DNA of 64,000 nt from JAXIPB01 sp045403155. GTDB lineage: Bacteria > Actinomycetota > Actinomycetes > Mycobacteriales > Micromonosporaceae. The stretch spans positions 1-64,000 of the forward strand of contig JAXIPB010000088.1 of NCBI GenBank assembly GCA_045403155.1, written 5' to 3'. This document shows positions 38,302-47,339 of this stretch, in pieces. The position numbers and the translations under genes were made by a program. The first letter of the stretch is position 1. Every line of letters starts with the position of its first letter. Under the pieces are notes generated by a model. It made no database searches, was not told where the DNA came from, and was given only the letters and a program-made list of their open reading frames with translations.

Positions 38302-39243
38302 TCAGCCCTTCTGGGCGGCGGGGGTAGTCGGTTCGGCCTGCATGGCGTACGCGGTCGCCAGTCGTACCGCGGCATCCTGGTCGTCGGTCAGGGGTGCGCG
38401 GGGCGGCCGGCATGGTCCGCCGTAACGACCGGCCAAGTCCATCGCCAACTTGATGGCCTGCACGAACTCCGTCTTCGAGTCCCAGCGCAGCAACGGGTGC
38501 AGCCGCCGGTACGCCGGAAGCGCGGTCGGAAGGTCACCCTTGGTCGCGGCCTCCCAGAGCGCGGCGCACTCGGCCGGCAACGCGTTGGGCACACCCGCGA
38601 TCCATCCGGGTGATCCCGCGATCGCCAGTTCGAGCACCACGTCGTCGGAGCCGACCAGGACGTCGAGCCCGGGCGCGCTCTCGGCGATCTCGTAGGCGCG
38701 CCGCACGTCGCCGGTGAACTCCTTGATCGCGGCGATGAGCCCCTCCCCGTACAGGCGGGCGAGGAGCGTCGGCGTCAGGTCGACCTTGGTATCGATCGGG
38801 TTGTTGTAGGCCACGATGGGCAGGCCCACCTTCGCCACCTCGCGGTAGTGCGCGACAACGGAGTCCGCCTCCGCCCGGTAGGCGTTCGGAGGCAGCAGCA
38901 TCACTGCTGGACAGCCGGCCTCGGCCGCCTGCTCGGTCCACCGCCTCGCCTCGAGCGCGCCGTAGGCGGCGACGCCGGGCACGACGGAGAAGCCACCCGG
39001 TATCTCGGCGGCGGCCGCCACCGCAGCCCGCACCACCTGAGCCCGCTCGTCCGGCGTGAGCGTCTGATACTCACCGAGCGAGCCGTTGGGCACGATGCCA
39101 TGGCAGCCGCCGGCGGCGAGGAACCGCACGTGTTCCGCGTAGCCATCGAAGTCGACGCTGAGATCCCCGCGCAGCGGCAGCGCCGCCGCCACCAGAATTC
39201 CATGCCACGGCTTCACGCCGTCCGATGTCATCTCCACGCTCAC
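38302..39243 (-). CDS. DapA-family pyrroline-4-hydroxy-2-carboxylate deaminase
   Basis: 313 residues (alternative starts GTG and ATG within the first five codons). The Schiff-base lysine is K174 in AAIKEFTGD; VAYNNPIDTK holds the conserved Tyr. The usual GTTGE motif is NGSLGEYQTL, as in non-DapA members. In the hydroxyproline route this enzyme deaminates and dehydrates the pyrroline to alpha-ketoglutarate semialdehyde. First gene of the operon, so its upstream region should hold the promoter, but no clear one was seen. Confidence 0.87.
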   Translation of the reverse strand: MSVEMTSDGVKPWHGILVAAALPLRGDLSVDFDGYAEHVRFLAAGGCHGIVPNGSLGEYQTLTPDERAQVVRAAVAAAAEIPGGFSVVPGVAAYGALEARRWTEQAAEAGCPAVMLLPPNAYRAEADSVVAHYREVAKVGLPIVAYNNPIDTKVDLTPTLLARLYGEGLIAAIKEFTGDVRRAYEIAESAPGLDVLVGSDDVVLELAIAGSPGWIAGVPNALPAECAALWEAATKGDLPTALPAYRRLHPLLRWDSKTEFVQAIKLAMDLAGRYGGPCRPPRAPLTDDQDAAVRLATAYAMQAEPTTPAAQKG

Positions 39244-39350
39244 CGACCCTAGCCGGTCCGAGCGCCGGACGAGCGTGCGGCGAGCGCGTGGCTGCGTTAG
39301 ACCCCGGTCAAGATCGCGGTGATCATGAACTTAGCGTCGCAGAATCGCGC

Positions 39351-39376
39351 CGATCATGGCCTCCAAATCATGATCG
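39351..39376. repeat. dispersed palindromic repeat family A, copy 2
   Basis: Same 26-bp core as at 16774 with one change (GATCATGGCC). A related AGATCGCGGTGATCATGAAC precedes it. Confidence 0.8.
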
Positions 39377-39447
39377 ACGCCGCGGAGAGGGAGGGGGAAG
39401 GGCTGGGGAAGGGGGTGATCATGGCGTGGTGATGGAACGCTGGTCCC

Positions 39448-39693
39448 ATGGACGAGAAGTCGATCCTCGATCGCATCGCGCACCTCGTCGAGGAGGAGCA
39501 CAAGCTCCGAGCCGCGGTGCAGACCGGTCAAATGCCCTCGGACGAGGAGCGGTCGCGGCTGCGCGCGCTGGAGGAGTCCCTCGATCAGTGCTGGGACATG
39601 CTTCGTCGGCGCCGGGCGGCACGCAGTAACGCCCAGGACCCCGACGCGGTCACCGAACGGTCCGTGCCCGAGGTCGAGGGCTACCTACAGTAG
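39448..39693 (+). CDS. DUF2630 family protein
   Basis: 81 residues, almost wholly helical: ILDRIAHLVEEEHKLRAAV, SDEERSRLRALEESLDQCWDMLRRRRA, and the C-terminal RSVPEVEGYLQ tag that marks this actinobacterial family. It may form a coiled coil; function is unknown. It stands alone, downstream of repeat family A. Confidence 0.88.
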   Translation: MDEKSILDRIAHLVEEEHKLRAAVQTGQMPSDEERSRLRALEESLDQCWDMLRRRRAARSNAQDPDAVTERSVPEVEGYLQ

Positions 39694-39812
39694 CGACTCC
39701 ACAGTGGATGCGGGCGGCAGGCATCAGCCACGCGACGACGGCGAACCCGTGCCCTTGGCGGTGCCGTGCTTGACTATCGACGTGGACAGCAGCTCAAGCT
39801 CGCGGTGCTGGC

Positions 39813-41303
39813 GTGACCAGGGTCGCTGATGAACCCCACGGCGGGCGCCCCAGGCGCGCGGTGGACGAGGGCGGCCACGCCACACTGAGCGGTGGCGGCG
39901 CGCGCCGGCTGTACACGGTCGTCGTCTTTGTCGTTCTGGCGTCGCTCGACAACGTCGTCATCGGGATGCAACCCCCGTTGCTCTCCCCGATCTCGCAGGC
40001 CCTCGACGTCTCCGAGGCATCGGTCGGCGTCGCCATCGGCGCCAGCTACCTGGTGAGCGCGGTCGCGGCCGTGGCGTGGGCGTACTACGGCGACCGGGCC
40101 AACCGCAAGCCTCTCCTGATGTTGGGCACGCTCATCTGGGCGGTCGGCACACTGGTCGTGGCAAGCGCCCCCAACTTCCTGGCGTTCGCCGGCGGCCAGG
40201 CCATCGCGGCTATCGGTCTCGGCGCGGTCGCCTCGGTCGGCTTCTCCGTCGTCAGCGATCTCATCAAGCCCCGCCGCCGGGGCCTGGTGATGAGCTTTTG
40301 GGGACTGTCGCAGGGCGTCGGCTCGGTCGTGGGCATCATGCTCGTCGCCATCGTCGGGGCATCGGACTGGCGGCTGCTCTTCCTCGTGCTCACCGGCGCG
40401 GGCCTCGCGGCCACGGCGGCCTACTTCTTCACGGCCGACATTCGCAGGGGCGAAAGCGAGCCACAGCTGGCCTCCGTCTTCGCGAGCGGAGAGGAGTATG
40501 ACTACCGGATCAGCCGCGCGGACCTGCCGACGATCATCCACTGCCGTACCAACCTCTGGCTCATTCTGCAGGGATTCACCGCGCAGCTCGTCTTCGGGTC
40601 GCTGGCCTTCGTACCGCGGCTATTCCAGGCCAAGGCCGAGAAATTGGGGTACGACCAGGACACAGCGATCGCGATCGGGACCCTCTACGCCACCCTGTTC
40701 ACGCTCGGCGCCCTGCTGTCCATCGTCGGCGGGCTTGTTGGGGACCGGCTACAGCAGCGCACGCCGCGAGGCCGAGCAATCGTCGCCGCCGTGGGGATCT
40801 TCGCCGCCATTCCGTTCTACCTGGTGTTGTTCTTCATGCCGCTACGGCTCGACGTGAGCGACGGCGCGGGCACTGGCTCCGTGATATCGGCAGTGCTCGC
40901 CAGCATCGTCACCGAGCCGACGATGACGGTGAGCTTCACCGCGGCGTTGCTGGCCTTGGCGCTCACGTCGGCCAACTCGCCCAACTGGTTCGCGCTTCTC
41001 ACCGAGGTGAACCCTCCGGAGCACCGCGGAACCGCGTACAGCCTCGGCAACCTCGTCAATGGAGCCGGCCGGGCGACCGGCACCGGCGTGATCGGCGTGA
41101 GCTTCGCCGCGCTCGAGCGCGTCCTCGCGTCGCCGCTCAACTTCGCCGTCGGACTCGCCGCCTTCCAGGTCTTCTTCATCCCGACCGGCATCATGTACTG
41201 GCTCGCGTCGAGGTCGTCGCCGCGTGACATCGCCGCGGTGCATGACCTGCTCGATGACCGCGCCGCCGAGGCGACCGAGACCGCGCCCGCCCCGCCGCGC
41301 TAG
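39813..41303 (+). CDS. MFS transporter
   Basis: 496 residues, GTG start. Twelve membrane segments are visible. YYGDRANRKPLLMLG is the loop 2-3 motif of major facilitators; SDLIKPRRRGLVMSFWGLSQGVGSVVG continues the N-half, and LTEVNPPEHRGTAYSLGNLVNGAGRATG marks the second half. Substrate cannot be read. It follows the hydroxyproline cluster after two short genes, but transport of hydroxyproline is only a guess. Confidence 0.88.
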   Translation: MTRVADEPHGGRPRRAVDEGGHATLSGGGARRLYTVVVFVVLASLDNVVIGMQPPLLSPISQALDVSEASVGVAIGASYLVSAVAAVAWAYYGDRANRKPLLMLGTLIWAVGTLVVASAPNFLAFAGGQAIAAIGLGAVASVGFSVVSDLIKPRRRGLVMSFWGLSQGVGSVVGIMLVAIVGASDWRLLFLVLTGAGLAATAAYFFTADIRRGESEPQLASVFASGEEYDYRISRADLPTIIHCRTNLWLILQGFTAQLVFGSLAFVPRLFQAKAEKLGYDQDTAIAIGTLYATLFTLGALLSIVGGLVGDRLQQRTPRGRAIVAAVGIFAAIPFYLVLFFMPLRLDVSDGAGTGSVISAVLASIVTEPTMTVSFTAALLALALTSANSPNWFALLTEVNPPEHRGTAYSLGNLVNGAGRATGTGVIGVSFAALERVLASPLNFAVGLAAFQVFFIPTGIMYWLASRSSPRDIAAVHDLLDDRAAEATETAPAPPR

Positions 41304-41321
41304 GGCTGAGCACCCGCCGGC

Positions 41322-41392
41322 CTCGGGCAAGTGTCGTGCACTTACCCGGTTCGACTCGCGAGAAGGGGGCAGGTGCCGTGCACTCGCCATGT
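41322..41392. repeat. dispersed repeat family B, copy 2
   Basis: GGGCAAGTGTCGTGCACTTACC and GGCAGGTGCCGTGCACTCGCC are two related, partly palindromic halves in the gap between convergent genes. Confidence 0.6.
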
Positions 41393-41395
41393 GGA

Positions 41396-44098
41396 TCAGG
41401 ATTTTCGTCGCAGCAGGCGCCGGCGCTTCTTGCCCGAGGCGGCCCGGCGCGAGTGGAGATTCATGATCAGGTCGACCACGAGCGCGGTCCAACCAGTCTG
41501 ATGCGAGGCGCCGAGCCCGGCCCCGGTATCACCGTGGAAGTACTCGTAGAACGGCACCAGGTCCCGCCAGTGCGGGTCGGTTTGGAAAAGTTCGTTGCCG
41601 CCGTGCACCGGCCGCCGGCCATCCCCGTCAAGCAGGAAGAGGCCGACCAACCGCCGGGTCAGGTCGTCGGCGATGTCGCCGAGGCTGCGCTTCTCCCCCG
41701 ATCCGGCCGGATACTCGATGAGAAGGTCCTCACCGAAGAACTCCGAGTAGCGCCGTAGCCCTTCGATGATGAGGTGGTTGACCGGGAACCAGATCGGCCC
41801 GCGCCAGTTGGAGTTTCCGCCGAACAGACCGGTCGCGGACTCGGCCGGCTCGTAGCCCACCGTGAAATCGGTGCCGGCGAGCGTCACCGTGAACGGGTGC
41901 TCAAGGTGCGCCCGCGACAGCGTACGTAGGCCGTGCGGGGAGAGGAACTCGTCCGGGTCGAGCATGCGGGCCAGAATCCGGATCAACTGCTCGGGCCCGA
42001 CCGCGGAGAACAGGCGCTGCTGCCCACCGCCCGCCCGCCGCCGCGGGGCGATCGCGTCGCCGTACTCCGCCTTCTTGTTGAGTTTCCACCGCAGCCGACC
42101 CGCGAGGTTCGGCAGCCGACCTAGGGTCTCCCCGGGAAGATTGGCGGTGGCCGCCAACGGCAGAAGGCCCACCACCGAGCGCGCCTTGAGGGGGACCTTC
42201 TCGCCGTCCGGTTGACGGATCACGTCGTAGAAGAACCCATCCTGCTCGTCCCAGAGCCCCTGCTCGTACGCGGCCGAGGCGATGTACGCGAAATGCTCGA
42301 AGAACTTCGTGGCCAGGTCCACATAGGCCGGTTGCCGCGCGGCGAGCACGAGGCTCATCTCGAGCAGGTTGAGCGCGTACATCGCCATCCACGCCGTACC
42401 ATCGCTCTGCTCGAGCACGCCCGAGACCGGCAGCGCGGCGCCGCGATCGAACGGCCCCACATTGTCCAGGCCGAGGAAGCCGCCTTCGAAGACGTTGTTG
42501 CCGCCGGAGTCCTTCTGGTTCACCCACCAGGTGAAGTTCATCAGCAGCTTGTGCAGCACCCGGGCGAGGAACTCGTGGTCGCGCGCACCGTCCAGCTCGA
42601 ACACCCGGAGCGCCGCCCAGGCATGCAGCGGTGGGTTGACGTCGTCGAGTGCCCACTCGTACGCCGGGATCTGCCCATTGGGGTGCATGTACCACTCGCG
42701 CAGCAGGAGCAGCAGTTGCTCCTTGGCGAAGCCCGGGTCCACCCGGGCTATGGCGACGCACTGGAAGGCCAGGTCCCACGCGGCGAACCACGGATACTCC
42801 CATGGGTCCGGCATGGAGATGACGTCGAAGCTCGACATGTGCCACCAGTGGCGGTTGCGTCCCCGGGACGACGAGGGTGGTTCCGCGTAGGGGTCGCCGG
42901 TGAGCCAACGGGCGACGTCGTAGTGGTAGAACTGCTTGCCCCACATAAGTCCCGCCACGGCCTGGCGGAGCACCATCGCCTCGTCTGCGCTGGCGCCGGC
43001 CGGCGTCACCTCGGCGAAGAAATCGTCCGCCTCCCTCTGCCTGCCCGCCATGACCGCATCGAAGCCGGTCGCGAGGTCGAGTGCGGCACGGCTGCGCGAG
43101 GCCGCCTCGGCCGACCAGTCGTCGTTGGCGTCCGCGACCTGCGCCAGACGAAGCCGGATTTCCTTCACCCCGCCCGCGTCCACCTCGATCGTGTAGTAGA
43201 GGGCGGCCTTGGTGCCTACGCGCTCCGGATTCACGCTCGGCTTGCCGTCGACGACGTGGTCGTTAATGCCGTCCTTGGGGTACGGGGAGCGGTTGCCCAA
43301 GCCCCAGAGTCGCTCGGCGTTGGATTCGTTGTCGCAACAGAGGGGGGTTGGATCGCCATCCGCGGCCAGCACGAGGCGACCCAGATGCGAGTGCTCGGCG
43401 AGGAGGGTCCCGCCGTCGTACCCGCGGATCTGCGGTACGTCATCGCACCCCGGCAAACCCCACGCCCAGGTGTTGCGGAACCAGAGCGTGGGCAGCAGGT
43501 GCAGCGTCGCCGTCTCTGGGCCGCGATTCGCCACCGTGATCTTGATGCACATCTCGGTCGGCGTCGCCTTGGCGTAGTCGACGTTCACGGCCCAGTAGCG
43601 GCCCTCATCGAAGATTCCGGTGTCGACCAGTTCGAACTCGGGCTCGGCGCGGCCTCGTGCGGCATTGGTCCGCACGATGTCGCCGTACGGGAAGCGACGC
43701 TGCGGGTAGTGGTAGCGCCACCTCATATACGAATGGGTCGGCGTCGAGTCGAGGTACCACCAGTACTCCTTGGCGTCCTCGCCGTGGTTACCCTCGGGCC
43801 CGCCCAGGCCAAAGATCCGCTCCTTCATGATCTGGTCTTGCCCGTTCCACATCGCGAGTGCGAAGCAGAACGTCTGCCGCTCGTCACAGATGCCGGCGAG
43901 GCCATCATCGTTCCAGCGGTACGCCCGTGACCGCGCGTGATCATGAGGAAAGTAGTCCCACGCCGTCCCATGATCGCTGTAGTCCTCGCGGACCGTCCCC
44001 CACGCACGCTCCGACAGGTACGGCCCCCAGGCCCGCCAGGACCGGTCGCCCGAATCCGCCGCCCCGAGCCGTGCCCGCTCCGCGCCCTGTTCATTCAC
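41396..44098 (-). CDS. GH63-like glycosidase (MGH1-type)
   Basis: 900 residues from GTG 44098 (VNEQGAERARLG); the earlier in-frame start overlaps the divergent gene. It belongs to the large (alpha/alpha)6 family exemplified by GH63 and mannosylglycerate hydrolases: AYRWNDDGLAGICDERQ, KEYWWYLDSTPTHSYMRWRYHYPQ, PWEYPWFAAWDLAFQC, LGGNSNWRGPIWFPVNHLI (as FGGNSNWRGPIW) and GWTALVVDLI. It likely trims alpha-glucosides in the cytoplasm. Divergent from a glycogen-debranching gene 85 bp away, suggesting shared control. Confidence 0.87.
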   Translation of the reverse strand: MNEQGAERARLGAADSGDRSWRAWGPYLSERAWGTVREDYSDHGTAWDYFPHDHARSRAYRWNDDGLAGICDERQTFCFALAMWNGQDQIMKERIFGLGGPEGNHGEDAKEYWWYLDSTPTHSYMRWRYHYPQRRFPYGDIVRTNAARGRAEPEFELVDTGIFDEGRYWAVNVDYAKATPTEMCIKITVANRGPETATLHLLPTLWFRNTWAWGLPGCDDVPQIRGYDGGTLLAEHSHLGRLVLAADGDPTPLCCDNESNAERLWGLGNRSPYPKDGINDHVVDGKPSVNPERVGTKAALYYTIEVDAGGVKEIRLRLAQVADANDDWSAEAASRSRAALDLATGFDAVMAGRQREADDFFAEVTPAGASADEAMVLRQAVAGLMWGKQFYHYDVARWLTGDPYAEPPSSSRGRNRHWWHMSSFDVISMPDPWEYPWFAAWDLAFQCVAIARVDPGFAKEQLLLLLREWYMHPNGQIPAYEWALDDVNPPLHAWAALRVFELDGARDHEFLARVLHKLLMNFTWWVNQKDSGGNNVFEGGFLGLDNVGPFDRGAALPVSGVLEQSDGTAWMAMYALNLLEMSLVLAARQPAYVDLATKFFEHFAYIASAAYEQGLWDEQDGFFYDVIRQPDGEKVPLKARSVVGLLPLAATANLPGETLGRLPNLAGRLRWKLNKKAEYGDAIAPRRRAGGGQQRLFSAVGPEQLIRILARMLDPDEFLSPHGLRTLSRAHLEHPFTVTLAGTDFTVGYEPAESATGLFGGNSNWRGPIWFPVNHLIIEGLRRYSEFFGEDLLIEYPAGSGEKRSLGDIADDLTRRLVGLFLLDGDGRRPVHGGNELFQTDPHWRDLVPFYEYFHGDTGAGLGASHQTGWTALVVDLIMNLHSRRAASGKKRRRLLRRKS

Positions 44099-44183
44099 GC
44101 TTCGTATTCTGTCGGAGGCTCGCTCGTGACTGCGACCGCGTGCCCGGTCGAGGGTGGCGTAGGTCACGCCGCACACTGGTGGC

Positions 44184-46130
44184 ATGCCGCCGGCGTCATT
44201 CACCTTCGGACCACAGGTCTGCGGCTCGCTCGACGCCGGAGCGCAGCGGGAGTGGCTGATTACGGACGGTAGCGGAGGCTACGCGATGGGCACGGTCAGC
44301 GGCCTGCGCACTCGGCGCTATCACGGTCTTCTCGTTGTGGCGGGCGACATCCCGGGCCGGCGCACGATGGCCCTTGCCTCGCTGGACCCGATCATCACAC
44401 TCCGTGGTGGGGCGGTGGTGCGGCTCGCCGCTCACGAGTGGGCCTCGGGGTCGGTGGCACCCGACGGGCACACGCTGCTGGCGAGCTTCGAGTTACGCGA
44501 TGGCCTGCCGCGATGGCGTTGGCGGGTGGGAGAGGTGGTGCTGGAGCGGATACTGGCGTTCCAGCACGGCACACCGTCGCTCGCGGTCGCCCACACCCTC
44601 GTCGCGGGCGGGCCCATTGGGCTCGCGGTCGAGCCGCTCTGCACCTGGCGGGACATGCACGGCGAACGCCACGCCGAGAGCGGACTCCGGGTCGAGAAGA
44701 CCGCAGACGGCGTTCTCGTCGAGGACTCGTACCGCGTCGCGGGGCCGGGGTTCGAACCGGATGGCGAGTGGTATTCAGGGGCATACCACCGCGAAGAGTC
44801 CTCCCGCGGCCTCAACCCGACCGAGGACCTCTTCCGCCCCGGCCGCTTTGTCGGGGCTCTCGATAACGGCCAGACGCTCGAGATCCACGCCTGGGCCGGC
44901 GGCCCAGATGTGCTGGCCACGCCACCCCCGCCGGCACGTGAGGTCATCACGGCGGCCCGCCGCCGTGCCCGCACGCTCACCCGGCCCGAGGACGACGAGA
45001 CCACCGGGGCGCTCACGGTCGCGGCGGACGCCTTCATCGTGCGCACGGGCACCGGCCGACCCGATGTCGTCGCGGGCTACCCCTGGTTCGGTTCCTGGTC
45101 GCGGGACACGATGATCGCGTACGAGGGCCTGTTTCTCGCCACCCGGCGCGCCGACGAGGGGCGCTCACTGCTCCGAGCGCACGCGGAGACACTCTCCGAG
45201 GGCATGCTGGCCAACACGGCGGACACCGGTCACGTCGATCACAACACGGCCGACGCCACACTCTGGTTCCTACACGCGGTCGACCGCCACCTCGCGACCA
45301 CCGGCGACGACGATCTCGCGGCGGAACTGTGCGCCGCCCTGGATCGGGTGATCGCCAAACACCGTGAGGGCACCCGGTACGGCATCCGCGTCGACCCGAC
45401 CGACGGGTTGCTCACGCAGGGCGCGGACGGCTACGCATTGACCTGGATGGACGCGATCGTCCACGGTGGACCGATCACGCCGCGCCGGGGGAAGGCGGTC
45501 GAGCTCAACGCCTTGTGGATCAACGCTCTTGGTGCGCTCGGCGGGCTCCGGGAGCGGCTGGGCCGCGATCGGGCGGACCTCGACAGACTGCGCGATCGGG
45601 CGGTCGGGTCCTTCCGCCGCCGATTCCCTTCCGGAAACGGCTGGCTGTACGACGTCATCGACTCCCCCGGTCGCGGTGGCGTTGACGGTGGCGCTGACGC
45701 ATCGCTGCGCCCGAATCAGCTGCTCGCCTACGGGCTGCCGTACGCCCCGATGCGGGGAACCGACCCAGCACCGGTGCGCGCCGCCGCCCGTACCCTGCTC
45801 ACCCCCCTCGGCCTTCGGACCCTCTCCCCCACCGATCCCTCATACCTCGGCGTGCACCGAGGCGACCCGGCAACCCGGGACCGGGCCTACCACCAGGGCA
45901 CCGTGTGGCCGTGGCTGATCGGCCCGTACGCCGACGCGGCCGCCGCTGTCGGCCTGCCCACCGACGGCATCCTGGATGGGCTGCGGGCCCATCTCGGCGA
46001 GTGGGGAGTCGGCTCGGTGAGCGAGACCGCTGACGGCGACCCGCCGCACGCGGCCACCGGCTGCCCGTTCCAGGCGTGGTCGGTCGCCGAGACACTGCGG
46101 ATCCACCGCCGCCTCACCGACCACGAGTGA
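44184..46130 (+). CDS. glycogen debranching enzyme (amylo-alpha-1,6-glucosidase type)
   Basis: 648 residues. The N-terminal GDE domain is EWLITDGSGGYAMGTVSGLRTRRYHGLLV; the GH133-like catalytic part holds GYPWFGSWSRDTMIAYEGL, TADTGHVDHNTADATLWFLHA, LTWMDAIVHGGPITPRRGKAVELNALW and YHQGTVWPWLIGPYADA. It removes alpha-1,6 branch glucose from glycogen-like polymers. With the divergent GH63-like gene it forms a storage-glucan module. Confidence 0.9.
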   Translation: MPPASFTFGPQVCGSLDAGAQREWLITDGSGGYAMGTVSGLRTRRYHGLLVVAGDIPGRRTMALASLDPIITLRGGAVVRLAAHEWASGSVAPDGHTLLASFELRDGLPRWRWRVGEVVLERILAFQHGTPSLAVAHTLVAGGPIGLAVEPLCTWRDMHGERHAESGLRVEKTADGVLVEDSYRVAGPGFEPDGEWYSGAYHREESSRGLNPTEDLFRPGRFVGALDNGQTLEIHAWAGGPDVLATPPPPAREVITAARRRARTLTRPEDDETTGALTVAADAFIVRTGTGRPDVVAGYPWFGSWSRDTMIAYEGLFLATRRADEGRSLLRAHAETLSEGMLANTADTGHVDHNTADATLWFLHAVDRHLATTGDDDLAAELCAALDRVIAKHREGTRYGIRVDPTDGLLTQGADGYALTWMDAIVHGGPITPRRGKAVELNALWINALGALGGLRERLGRDRADLDRLRDRAVGSFRRRFPSGNGWLYDVIDSPGRGGVDGGADASLRPNQLLAYGLPYAPMRGTDPAPVRAAARTLLTPLGLRTLSPTDPSYLGVHRGDPATRDRAYHQGTVWPWLIGPYADAAAAVGLPTDGILDGLRAHLGEWGVGSVSETADGDPPHAATGCPFQAWSVAETLRIHRRLTDHE

Positions 46131-46247
46131 TCACTGGCCCGGGCGTCGCGATCAAGGGCGGTGAGACGAACCACAAATCGACCATTGCCTTGTGCTCTAC
46201 TCTCCTCACCCACCCGTCACCGGGACAATAGGTGCTCAGGAGGCGTG

Positions 46248-46502
46248 ATGAAGCTCAAGCTCGACCTGCATGACATCTACAATCGCCACGCCGACATCGA
46301 GCGCGCGCTGAACGACATCATCGCCGAGGCGGTCGCGAAGAAGGCCGAAATGGTGGAGATCATCCCGGGTAAGGGCTCTGGCCAGTTGAAGAAGCGGGCG
46401 TTGCGATTCCTCGATCAGAAGGAGATCAAGTCCATCTATCACCGGGTGGAGAAGGACTCGAAGAACTTCGGTCGCATCTTCGTGCACTTCCGGTGGCGAT
46501 GA
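46248..46502 (+). CDS. Smr-domain protein
   Basis: 84 residues from ATG 46248 after AGGAGG. LDLHDIYNRHADIERALNDI and EIIPGKGSGQLKKRALRFL match the small MutS-related domain, which binds and nicks DNA or RNA in some members. The usual LDLHG is LDLHD and HGKG is IPGKG. It ends in a basic beta-strand (GRIFVHFRWR). Role in this organism unknown. Confidence 0.85.
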   Translation: MKLKLDLHDIYNRHADIERALNDIIAEAVAKKAEMVEIIPGKGSGQLKKRALRFLDQKEIKSIYHRVEKDSKNFGRIFVHFRWR

Positions 46503-46520
46503 ATCCGTCGATCTGCCTTC

Positions 46521-46745
46521 CTATCGGAGAACGTCGTCGATCGAGTCGGCGGTGGCGGCGCGGCGAATCCAGGTCGTGAGCTGGTCGAGGTCGGTGCACG
46601 ATGCGATGCGGGCACGGGCATCACCGGACACGTCGATGCCACGTGCGCCCAGCACCGCGAGTAGCGCCGTTGCCTCGCCCGCGGCTCGGCCCTCGGCGAT
46701 GTACTTGCGGGCGAAGTCGCTCTGGTACTGGTACGTGGTGGTCAT
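46521..46745 (-). pseudogene. C-terminal part of an Rpn-like nuclease family protein
   Basis: 74 residues: YQYQSDFARKYIAEGRAAGEATALLAVLGARGI and SCTDLDQLTTWIRRAATADSIDDVL. In whole members of this family, this segment is the C-terminus of one protein of about 300 residues. Here it starts with its own ATG overlapping the stop of the N-terminal part (ATGA), and the middle of about 100 residues is missing. Confidence 0.6.
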
Positions 46746-47230
46746 GAGCGCTCCGGATTTTCAACCGCGCGGTAGGGATCGGTCAGGAGTGGGATCTGCC
46801 GTGGCCCAATCACGGTGGGGGTGAACAGATTGCCGGGGCCGAGCGATACGGTCCGCCCGCACCAGGCGGCGGTGGCGGCGTGAGGGCAGATGACGAGGAG
46901 CGCGGTCGGGCACCGGAGCCGGGCGCGTACCGTCGTCAGGTAGACCGGCCAGCTGAAGCGCTTGGCCGGGTCGCGGCTGAGTTGGATCTCGACCACGACG
47001 GCCAAAACCGCGTTCTCGCCGGCGCGCAGTTCCACAACCGTGTCGGCGCGGTGCTCGATCGGGGTCAGCTCACCCGAACCCAGGTGGGCCTGCTCGTAGG
47101 CGGGCAGGCTGACTCCGAATGCCACGGTGAGCAGCTCTGCTGCGAGCGCCGGCCGGTGTCGAAACATCTGGATCAATGCTTCATGCGGGTTTGAGGGCAC
47201 GGGATCTACACTACGAAGAGCCACTGACAT
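46742..47230 (-). pseudogene. N-terminal part of an Rpn-like nuclease family protein
   Basis: 162 residues from ATG 47230. NPHEALIQMFRHRPALAAELL, EHRADTVVELRAGENAVLAVVVEIQLSRDPAKRFSWPVYLT keeps the PD-(D/E)XK-like core (EIQL), then RARLRCPTALLVICPHAATAAWC. It stops at ENPERS where intact relatives continue. With the next gene it looks like one protein with an internal deletion; a functional two-gene split is possible. Confidence 0.6.
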
Positions 47231-47339
47231 ATTGAGCTGTATCAGGGGCTTGTCACGCCGGCCGTGTTCGCAGCCCGATCGCGAACTGCGCTGGCGGACG
47301 TTGCCCGACGGAGGCAGCGCCGGTAGAGTGCCGCTTCGC

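Noticed and set aside
42212..43930. 572-codon frame opposite the GH63-like gene
   Set aside because: Antisense shadow; the minus strand has clear glycosidase motifs throughout.
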